A DNA stretch of 64,000 nucleotides from Sulfitobacter sp. 20_GPM-1509m (GTDB taxonomy: Bacteria; Pseudomonadota; Alphaproteobacteria; Rhodobacterales; Rhodobacteraceae): positions 372,001-436,000 of the forward strand of contig NZ_JIBC01000004.1 in NCBI RefSeq assembly GCF_000620505.1, written 5' to 3'. The notes beneath the pieces are model-generated. The model was not told the DNA's origin, searched no databases, and saw only the letters and a program-made list of their open reading frames with translations. This document shows, in pieces, positions 57,947 to 64,000 of the stretch. Numbering within the stretch: position 1 is the first letter of the stretch; each line of letters opens with the position of its first letter. A program made the position numbers and the translations under genes.

Positions 57947-58719
57947 TTGCCAAACTCCGGCGCGCGTTTTTCCAGGAAGGCCGCGATGCCCTCGGCGGCT
58001 TCGTCCGCGCCTGCGGCCCAGGCCATACCGTCGCGTTCCATATCCAGTTGCGCCGCCTCGTCCTGATCGTAGGCACGCGCGACCATCTCGCGGATGCGCC
58101 CTTGGGCGACGCGCGGACCTTTGGCAATGCGGTCCACGATGGCCAGCGCCGCAGGCACCACATCATCCGCCGCACTCAGCTGGCTGACGACACCCAGCGC
58201 CTGCATCCGTTCCGCCGTCACCGGCTGCGCCAGCACGCACATCTCCATCGCCAGCTGCCGCGGGACCATTCGGGCCAGATGCGCGGTCAGACCGCCATCC
58301 GGCACCAGTCCCGCATTGACATAAGAGGCGGTGAATTTCGCACCTTCCTCTGCTACGATCATGTCACAGGCCAGCGCAATGGACGCGCCCGCGCCCGCCG
58401 CACCGCCTTTGACGGCGCAGATCACCGGGACCGGGCTGCTGCGGATCAGGCGGATCAGATCGTGCAATTCGTCAATCTTGCCGCGCCGTGCATCCTCGGC
58501 CATGTCACGCCGCGCAATCAGCACGTTGAGGTTGCCACCCGCGCAGAAAAAGCCGCCCGTTGACGTCAGCACCACCGCCCGAATGCGCGGCTCCTGCGCC
58601 TTGGCAAAGGCGTCCTGGATCACCGCATACAGCTCGGGCGACAGCGCGCCGCGCATGTGCGCGTTGCCGTTCCAGACAATCAGGCGGTCGCCTGCATCCT
58701 CAAGATATGGATCGCTCAT
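57943..58719 (-). CDS. Enoyl-CoA hydratase/isomerase family protein
   Basis: A 258-residue crotonase. The oxyanion-hole residues lie in GGFFCAGGNLN and KGGAAGAGASIALACD. The position of the first catalytic glutamate is occupied by the less typical YVNAGLVPDGGLT stretch, so isomerase or another crotonase activity is as likely as hydration. It is cotranscribed with the thioesterase (4-bp overlap) and ligase genes. Because the FadJ-like protein of the same operon already has a hydratase domain, this one probably acts at a different step or on a different substrate. Confidence 0.86.
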   Translation of the reverse strand: MSDPYLEDAGDRLIVWNGNAHMRGALSPELYAVIQDAFAKAQEPRIRAVVLTSTGGFFCAGGNLNVLIARRDMAEDARRGKIDELHDLIRLIRSSPVPVICAVKGGAAGAGASIALACDMIVAEEGAKFTASYVNAGLVPDGGLTAHLARMVPRQLAMEMCVLAQPVTAERMQALGVVSQLSAADDVVPAALAIVDRIAKGPRVAQGRIREMVARAYDQDEAAQLDMERDGMAWAAGADEAAEGIAAFLEKRAPEFGK

Positions 58720-59132
58720 GGCTGCGCCTCCCGCACTTTCTTGTAAACGCCGGTGGCCGTGGCCAGCAGGCGCCCGTCCTCATCGTGCAATTCGCCTTCG
58801 AGAAACATCAGGTTGCGCCCGCCGCCGGTGACCTTGCCCGTGGCGGTGACACGGCCACTGTTCGACGACGCGATAAACTGCGTGTTCATCGAAATGGTCA
58901 GGAACTTGTCGCTGCCATCCCCCGATGAATGGATCGCAGCGCCATAGCCCATGGCGTTGTCGAGAATGCAGGCGATAATCCCGCCATGCAACGCGCCATG
59001 ACGGTTGCCATGCTGCGCGCCGACATCCAGCACGCAGCGGGCTTTGCCATCGTTGGCCGATACATCAACCACATACCCCAAGAGCGTTTGCGCGCCCGTC
59101 TCGTCGCGGATAATTCCCGGCCCGTCCGTCAT
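58716..59132 (-). CDS. PaaI-family hotdog-fold thioesterase
   Basis: A 138-residue hotdog protein of the PaaI group. It has the ARCVLDVGAQHGNRHGALHGG segment with the catalytic-side glycine/histidine loop and later TATGKVTGGGRNLMFLEGE. Such enzymes hydrolyse stalled acyl-CoA esters and free CoA. I place the start at ATG 59132, one base after the acyl-CoA dehydrogenase stop; a GTG at 59144 would add 4 residues and overlap that gene by 11 bp. It is within the pim-like operon. Confidence 0.86.
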   Translation of the reverse strand: MTDGPGIIRDETGAQTLLGYVVDVSANDGKARCVLDVGAQHGNRHGALHGGIIACILDNAMGYGAAIHSSGDGSDKFLTISMNTQFIASSNSGRVTATGKVTGGGRNLMFLEGELHDEDGRLLATATGVYKKVREAQP

Positions 59133-59133
59133 A

Positions 59134-60231
59134 TCACGCAGCACTCAGCGCGATATAACGTTCCAGGTGATGGTCCGTGTCGCCAAAGCGGTGATCGGCC
59201 ATGATGATACGCTTGGCGATATGGGCCAGTTCGTATTCCTGCGTCATGGCGATCCCACCGTGCATCTGAATCGACTCTTCGGCGATCAGACGACCGGCGC
59301 GGCCCAACAGGTTTTTCGCCGCCGAAATGTTCATGTCACGAATGCGGGTCTCTTCGTTCAGGTTGCCCGCCGCGTTGATGACGGCGCTGCGCGCCTGTTC
59401 CATTTCGATCAGCATGTCCGCCATACGGTGCGCCAGCGCCTGAAAGGTCCCGATGGGGCGGCCAAACTGCTTGCGCGTGCCAAGATAGTCGTTGGTCAGG
59501 CGCGTGGCCGTGTCCATCGCACCCAGCGTTTCGGCACATTGCGCCATTGTCGCCAGCGCCATCACATCGCTCAGCACGGCAAAGCCGTCTTCGGTCAGCA
59601 ATTCGCCCTCGACACCGTCCAGCGTGACCTCGGCGGCGCGACCGCCTGCCAGCAGCGGATAGGCCTGAATGGTCAGGCCCGCCGCGTCCTTGGGCACAAG
59701 ATACAGCGAAATCCCCGCCTCGTCCGCGACGTCGCCGGACGCACGGGCCGACACGATCAGATGGTCGGCGTTTTCGGCATTCATCACCACCGCCTTGCGG
59801 CCGTTCAGCTTGCCGCCGTCGACGGATGTGCGCACATGGCTCATGTCGTAGCGGCTGGTGGGTTCGCCATGGGCCACGGCCAGTTGCAGGCCGCCACCGA
59901 TCATCTCTTCGACCAGATCGGTTTTGTCACAGGCGGCCAGGATGCGGCCCCCGATCAGCGCGCTGTCCATGAACGGTTCGACCACGCCCGCGCGGCCCAG
60001 TTCCTCGAACACCACGGCGATGTCGAAACCCGCACCGCCAAAGCCGCCCTGATCCTCGGTGAACATCGCACCGATCACGCCCAGTTCGGCCAGTTGCGTC
60101 CAGACTTCTGTCGACATGCCATCCGCGCTTTCGAGAATCTCGTTGCGCGTGGCTGTCGAATATTTGTCCCGCAGGTAACGCCGCAGGCTGTCTTGCAGCA
60201 TCTGCCGCTCTTCTGTCAGTTCAAAGTTCAT
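59134..60231 (-). CDS. Acyl-CoA dehydrogenase, small-subunit (PimD-like) type
   Basis: A 365-residue acyl-CoA dehydrogenase-fold protein. The C-terminal segment ESIQMHGGIAMTQEYE and the length resemble the small subunits of pimeloyl-CoA dehydrogenase-like heteromers. The catalytic base position of ordinary ACADs is hard to place, which fits a partner protein rather than a complete enzyme; that is my inference. It overlaps the large-subunit gene by 4 bp. Together they would desaturate an acyl-CoA, passing electrons to ETF. Confidence 0.84.
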   Translation of the reverse strand: MNFELTEERQMLQDSLRRYLRDKYSTATRNEILESADGMSTEVWTQLAELGVIGAMFTEDQGGFGGAGFDIAVVFEELGRAGVVEPFMDSALIGGRILAACDKTDLVEEMIGGGLQLAVAHGEPTSRYDMSHVRTSVDGGKLNGRKAVVMNAENADHLIVSARASGDVADEAGISLYLVPKDAAGLTIQAYPLLAGGRAAEVTLDGVEGELLTEDGFAVLSDVMALATMAQCAETLGAMDTATRLTNDYLGTRKQFGRPIGTFQALAHRMADMLIEMEQARSAVINAAGNLNEETRIRDMNISAAKNLLGRAGRLIAEESIQMHGGIAMTQEYELAHIAKRIIMADHRFGDTDHHLERYIALSAA

Positions 60232-61427
60232 TTGCCGCCTCCCATCATGACCTTCGCGATGATGCCGCGTTGGATTTCGTTGCTGCCGCCAAAGATCGAC
60301 AGCTTGCGATTGTTGAAATATTGCGCCGCGACCGGACCCGCCTCGTGCGGATCGGGCAAGGCTTCGTTGCTGCCTTCGATCGCTTCCGAGGCAAAGGGCA
60401 TCGCGTAGGGGCCGACCGCGCGGCGGGCCAGATCGTTGATTTCCTGACGGATGATCGTGCCCTTGACCTTCAGCATCGACGCCTCGACGCCCGGCGCGCC
60501 GCCTGCGGCTGCGGCCGAGATGATGCGCAGGTTGCTGGTTGCCATCGCCTTCAGGTCAATCTCGACCTGTGCGACGCGCGCGGCAAAATGCGGGTTTGCC
60601 ATCAACGGTTTGCCACCGGCCATTTCAGCGCGGGCAATGCGCTTGACCGTGTTCAGACCGGCCTGCGAGAACCCGACGCCCGCAATGTTGGTGCGCTCGT
60701 GGGTCAGCAGATACTTGGCATAGGTCCAGCCCTTGTTTTCTTCGCCAACAAGGTTTTCAACCGGCACTTTGACATCGTCAAAGAACACTTCGTTCACTTC
60801 ATGTGCGCCATCCAGCAGGATGATCGGGCGCACCTCGATGCCGGGTGTGTTCATATCGATCAGCAGGAAGGAAATGCCCTCTTGCTGTTTCACGTCGGGG
60901 TCGGTGCGCACCAGGCAGAAAATCATGTTGGCGTGCTGGCCCAGCGTGGTCCAGGTCTTTTGACCGTTGACGATATAGTGGTCGCCGTCGCGCACTGCGC
61001 GGGTTTTCAGCGACGCAAGGTCAGAGCCGGCGCCCGGCTCGGAATAGCCCTGACACCACCAGTCGGACCCGTCCAGAATGCGCGGCAGCCAATAGTCCTG
61101 CTGCTCTTTCGAGCCGAACTTTTGCAGCACCGGCGCCAGCATCGACAGGCCGAACGGCACGATGCGCGGCGCGTGATGGGCGGCGGCCTCTTCTTCGAAG
61201 ATGTGCCGCTGAACCGCGTTCCATTCGGCACCGCCGAATTTCTTCGGCCAGTTCGGCGCCAGCCAGCCCTTGCTGTTCAGGATGGCGTGCCATTTTTCCT
61301 GACCTTCTTTGCCCAGCTCTTCGCCAAGGCGGATCTTGTCGGACATTTCCTTGGGAAGTTCGTCACGCATGAATGCGCGAACCTCGTCGCGGAATGCCAG
61401 TTCTTCGTCGGTATAGCTCAGGTCCAT
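60228..61427 (-). CDS. Acyl-CoA dehydrogenase, large-subunit (PimC-like) type
   Basis: A 399-residue acyl-CoA dehydrogenase. It has the FAD-binding GYSEPGAGSDLASLKTRA segment, the NGQKTWTT stretch, and the C-terminal FGGSNEIQRGIIA loop. It likely pairs with the following gene product, as in pimeloyl-CoA dehydrogenase. The first step of beta-oxidation of the operon's substrate is its probable role. It begins 20 bp after the FadJ-like gene, with a GGAGACC ribosome-binding site. Confidence 0.9.
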   Translation of the reverse strand: MDLSYTDEELAFRDEVRAFMRDELPKEMSDKIRLGEELGKEGQEKWHAILNSKGWLAPNWPKKFGGAEWNAVQRHIFEEEAAAHHAPRIVPFGLSMLAPVLQKFGSKEQQDYWLPRILDGSDWWCQGYSEPGAGSDLASLKTRAVRDGDHYIVNGQKTWTTLGQHANMIFCLVRTDPDVKQQEGISFLLIDMNTPGIEVRPIILLDGAHEVNEVFFDDVKVPVENLVGEENKGWTYAKYLLTHERTNIAGVGFSQAGLNTVKRIARAEMAGGKPLMANPHFAARVAQVEIDLKAMATSNLRIISAAAAGGAPGVEASMLKVKGTIIRQEINDLARRAVGPYAMPFASEAIEGSNEALPDPHEAGPVAAQYFNNRKLSIFGGSNEIQRGIIAKVMMGGGK

Positions 61428-61447
61428 ATCCGGTCTCCTTATCGGGA

Positions 61448-63547
61448 TCAGGCCGCAGCGGCCTTGTTGAGGTCGTCGAATGTCTTGCCTTCGGCCACCA
61501 GCTTTTCAAGCAGCGGCGCAATTTGCCAGAAATACGGATCTTCCTTCTGGTACTCTTTCATGTCGGCCAGCAACTCGGGCAGGCCCACAATGTCCGCCCA
61601 TTTCAGCGGACCACCGCGATAACGCGGGAAACCGTAGCCAAACAGCAGCGTCATATCCACGTCCAGCGGACGGCGGGCAATGCCCTCGCCCACGACCTTG
61701 GCCGCTTCGTTGACCATCGCGGCCATGTAACGGCGCACGATCTCTTCCGAGGTGAAATCACGCGGGGTGATCCCCTGTTTGGCGCGTTCTTCTTCGATCA
61801 ACGGCATCACGTCCGGGTTCGGCACGCGTGCCTTGGCGCCGGCGGAATAGTCGTAATAGCCCTTGCCGGTCTTCTGGCCAAAGTGGCCGTCTTCGCACAG
61901 CTTGTCGGCGTAGGAGCTGTCACGCGCGCGCGGGTCGATGCCCTCGGCGCGTTTGCGTTTGCGCACGGCCCAACCGATGTCCAGACCGGCAAGGTCGGCC
62001 ACCGCGAAGGGGCCCATGGCGAAACCGAAGTCTTCCAGCGCCTTGTCGATCTCGTAAGGCGACGCGCCGTCCAGGATCATGTGATCTGCGGCGGTGCGAT
62101 AGGTCGACAGGATGCGGTTGCCGATGAACCCGTCGCAGACACCCGCGCGCACGCTGATCTTGCTCATGCGTTTGCCCAGTTCGAACCCGGTGGCCACCAC
62201 GTCCTTTGCGGTTTTGTCGGCCACCACGATTTCCAGCAGTTTCATCACGTGGGCGGGCGAGAAGAAGTGCAACCCGATCACGTCCTCGGGACGCTTGGTG
62301 CAGGCGGCAATCTCGTTCACGTCCAGATAGGATGTGTTCGACGCAAGGATCGCGCCGGGTTTGCAAACGCGGTCCAGCTCGGTAAAGACTTTTTTCTTCA
62401 CCGCCATTTCTTCGAACACCGCTTCGATCACCAGATCGACGTCCGAGAGCGCGTCATAGTTGGTCACAACCGTCAGGATGCTGGTCAGGATCGCGTCGTG
62501 TTTTTCCTGGCTGATCTTGCCCCGCTTCAAGGCACCGCTCAGGTTGCCCGCGATGCGCTTGTGCGCGGCTTCGCCCGCTTCGGGTGTCATTTCCAGCAAT
62601 GTCACCTGAAAGCCCGACAACAGGGCCGACGTGGCAATGCCCGCCCCCATGGTGCCGCCACCGATCACACCGATGTGTTGCAGGCTGCGGGGTTCAACGC
62701 CTTTCAGCTCGGGCAGGTTGCCCACGGCACGTTCACTGAAGAACGCATGGATCATGCCCTGGCGCTGGTCCGTGGCCATCAGGTCCATGAAGATCTTGCG
62801 CTCGGCGGCCAGACCTTCGGCAAAGGGTTTCTCGACACCCGCCTGCACGGCACGCACGCACCATGCGGGGGAAATCTGGCCGCGGCCACGGGCCAGAATG
62901 GCCTCGAACGCGCTGTCCCAGTCGATTGCGGCGGGCGGGTCCATTTCCGACACCGGGCGGCGCGGCGCACCTGCGCCCAGCAGCGATTGCGCATAGTCGA
63001 TGCCGTTTTGTTTGGGGTCACCGTCGCGGACCTCGTCGATCAGGCCCAGCTTGGCGGCCTCATCAGCCTTGACCTGACGGCCTGTGGTCATCACGTCCAG
63101 CGCAGTCTCGACGCCGGTCAGGCGGGGCATACGCTGGGTGCCGCCGGCACCGGGGATCAGGCCCAGATGCACTTCGGGCAGACCGACACGGGCGGATGGC
63201 ACGGCGATGCGGTAATGACAGCCCAATGCGACCTCAAGCCCGCCACCCAGGCTGACACCGTGCATGGACGCGACCACCAGCAGAGGCGACGCCTCGATGC
63301 GGTTGATCAGTACGGGCAGATGCGGCTCCATCGGCGGCTTGCCGAACTCGGTGATGTCGGCACCCGCGAAAAACGCACGGCCCTCGCCCACGATCAGAAC
63401 GGCCTTGACGCCGTCGTCGGCCTCGGCACGGTCCATGCCATCCCACAGGCCCTGGCGTACGGCCTGGCTCAGTGCGTTGACGGGTGGGTTTTGTACCGTC
63501 AGCACGGCGATGTCACCATGACGGGAATATGCAATCTTGTCGCTCAT
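61448..63547 (-). CDS. Fused enoyl-CoA hydratase/3-hydroxyacyl-CoA dehydrogenase (FadJ/PimF-like)
   Basis: A 699-residue multifunctional beta-oxidation protein. An N-terminal crotonase domain (about 1-190) has AFFAGADIT and [17 protein letters not shown], with [17 protein letters not shown]. The dehydrogenase NAD-binding domain starts near residue 300 with [14 protein letters not shown], and the C-terminal domain has [13 protein letters not shown]. It hydrates an enoyl-CoA and oxidises the hydroxyacyl-CoA. It is the first gene of the six-gene minus-strand operon and corresponds to PimF in Rhodopseudomonas. The ATG at 63547 is preceded by a GGAGGAGAA ribosome-binding site. Confidence 0.92.
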   Translation of the reverse strand: MSDKIAYSRHGDIAVLTVQNPPVNALSQAVRQGLWDGMDRAEADDGVKAVLIVGEGRAFFAGADITEFGKPPMEPHLPVLINRIEASPLLVVASMHGVSLGGGLEVALGCHYRIAVPSARVGLPEVHLGLIPGAGGTQRMPRLTGVETALDVMTTGRQVKADEAAKLGLIDEVRDGDPKQNGIDYAQSLLGAGAPRRPVSEMDPPAAIDWDSAFEAILARGRGQISPAWCVRAVQAGVEKPFAEGLAAERKIFMDLMATDQRQGMIHAFFSERAVGNLPELKGVEPRSLQHIGVIGGGTMGAGIATSALLSGFQVTLLEMTPEAGEAAHKRIAGNLSGALKRGKISQEKHDAILTSILTVVTNYDALSDVDLVIEAVFEEMAVKKKVFTELDRVCKPGAILASNTSYLDVNEIAACTKRPEDVIGLHFFSPAHVMKLLEIVVADKTAKDVVATGFELGKRMSKISVRAGVCDGFIGNRILSTYRTAADHMILDGASPYEIDKALEDFGFAMGPFAVADLAGLDIGWAVRKRKRAEGIDPRARDSSYADKLCEDGHFGQKTGKGYYDYSAGAKARVPNPDVMPLIEEERAKQGITPRDFTSEEIVRRYMAAMVNEAAKVVGEGIARRPLDVDMTLLFGYGFPRYRGGPLKWADIVGLPELLADMKEYQKEDPYFWQIAPLLEKLVAEGKTFDDLNKAAAA

Positions 63548-63733
63548 GACTGGGTTCTCCTCCGGGTCGGCTGTCTTGCGCGCCGGCACACAGTTTCGGG
63601 ATGCGAAACTGCATTCCGCGCCAGCGCGGTCAGATAGCCACAAGGGGCCAAGGCCCGCAAGAAGAACATAGACGCTGTGTAAAACGCCGCCACGTCACAA
63701 ACGACCCGCCGCCGCAAGGCAGCGGATGTGTGC

Positions 63734-64000
63734 CTAGCGCGGTGCGCGATAGATAAAGCAGCGCCCCGGAACCGCATGTTCCGGCAAGGGCAGCTCCTCG
63801 AACCCCTCAAAATACATCTTGTCGCTCGACACCATCACGCCGCCCGGCGCCAACAGCGGCTGCACATAAGGCGAAATGTTGCGGGCGAAAATGTCGTTCT
63901 TGGCGCGGTTGTGGCCCCCCAGATCGGCGTGCACAAGTGCTGCAACCGGCCCGAACCGTTCCAGCGCCTGTGGCAGGGTGTCATAAACATCGCCCAGCAA
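63734..64000 (-). CDS. Probable class I SAM-dependent methyltransferase, C-terminal part
   Basis: Only the last 88 residues are inside the window; the frame stays open to the edge at 64000, so the start lies beyond it. The segment VAALVHADLGGHNRAKND resembles the aspartate-containing strand of Rossmann-fold methyltransferases, followed by YVQPLLAPGGVMVSSDKM, a typical strand-and-turn region. I cannot name the substrate and the identification is moderate. The stop is 186 bp from the FadJ-like start on the same strand; the gap holds nothing I recognise apart from a probable promoter region. Confidence 0.5.
   Translation of the reverse strand: MLGDVYDTLPQALERFGPVAALVHADLGGHNRAKNDIFARNISPYVQPLLAPGGVMVSSDKMYFEGFEELPLPEHAVPGRCFIYRAPR

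Noticed and set aside
61373-63637. A 754-codon open frame antisense to the FadJ-like gene
   Set aside because: The opposite strand encodes an intact 699-residue enzyme with all motifs; the antisense product resembles nothing.

Overview
The window looks like chromosomal DNA of a Roseobacter-group alphaproteobacterium (Rhodobacteraceae). This is inferred from high GC, a DctPQM TRAP transporter, a dimethylglycine/sarcosine dehydrogenase, BluB, a DUF4453-like secreted protein, stand-alone ROK regulators and a catabolic content typical of marine roseobacters. I see no insertion sequence, prophage, CRISPR array, rRNA or replication origin. Genes are tightly packed, many start and stop codons overlap (ATGA), and no gene-free stretch exceeds 300 bp. 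The longest, 30492-30768, holds only a regulatory palindrome.

Layout. 1-6066: bluB (cut by the window edge), an OXA-type beta-lactamase with a small secreted partner, a secreted DUF4453-like protein, GST, aldo/keto reductase, an FAD oxidoreductase and a GH25 lipoprotein. 6087-12968 (minus): dimethylglycine/sarcosine dehydrogenase, D-lactate dehydrogenase-like flavoprotein, gamma-glutamyltranspeptidase, D-2-hydroxyacid dehydrogenase. 13067-26262: a large hydroxycinnamate (ferulate/coumarate-type) region with a MarR regulator, 3-hydroxyacyl-CoA dehydrogenase, feruloyl-CoA synthetase, TRAP transporter, enoyl-CoA hydratase, amidohydrolase (possible retro-Claisen hydrolase), tannase/feruloyl esterase, a P450 and a PhzS-like flavin monooxygenase. 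26259-29175: transaldolase-like protein, PfkB kinase and divergent ROK regulator. 29172-37200: aminotransferase, MarR-MFS pair, hybrid histidine kinase, tRNA-Gln, BON-MscS channel, quinone oxidoreductase. 38143-44706: homoprotocatechuate (hpa) meta-cleavage operon with HpaR and an unexpected aromatic-amino-acid-type decarboxylase. 44767-54539: xylose locus (glk, xylGHF, xylR, xylB) interrupted by a CRTAC1-type FG-GAP protein and a di-haem peroxidase-like protein. 54639-56437: nucleotide-sugar epimerase and rpe. 56453-63547: a six-gene acyl-CoA degradation operon resembling pim. 63734-64000: end of a probable methyltransferase.

How it fits together. The organism seems equipped to use plant or algal material. 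Secreted tannase/feruloyl esterase would release phenolic acids, the TRAP system would import them, and CoA-dependent side-chain shortening without a thiolase would give hydroxybenzoates that the P450 and flavoprotein might modify. Arylacetate-derived catechols go through hpa, dicarboxylates or ring-derived acyl-CoAs through the pim-like operon, and xylose through XylFGH-XylB-Rpe into the pentose phosphate pathway. The strongest regulatory DNA is a perfect 13-bp inverted repeat at the hpaR/hpaF divergence. Weaker but plausible operators lie at the MarR, ROK and XylR intergenic regions.
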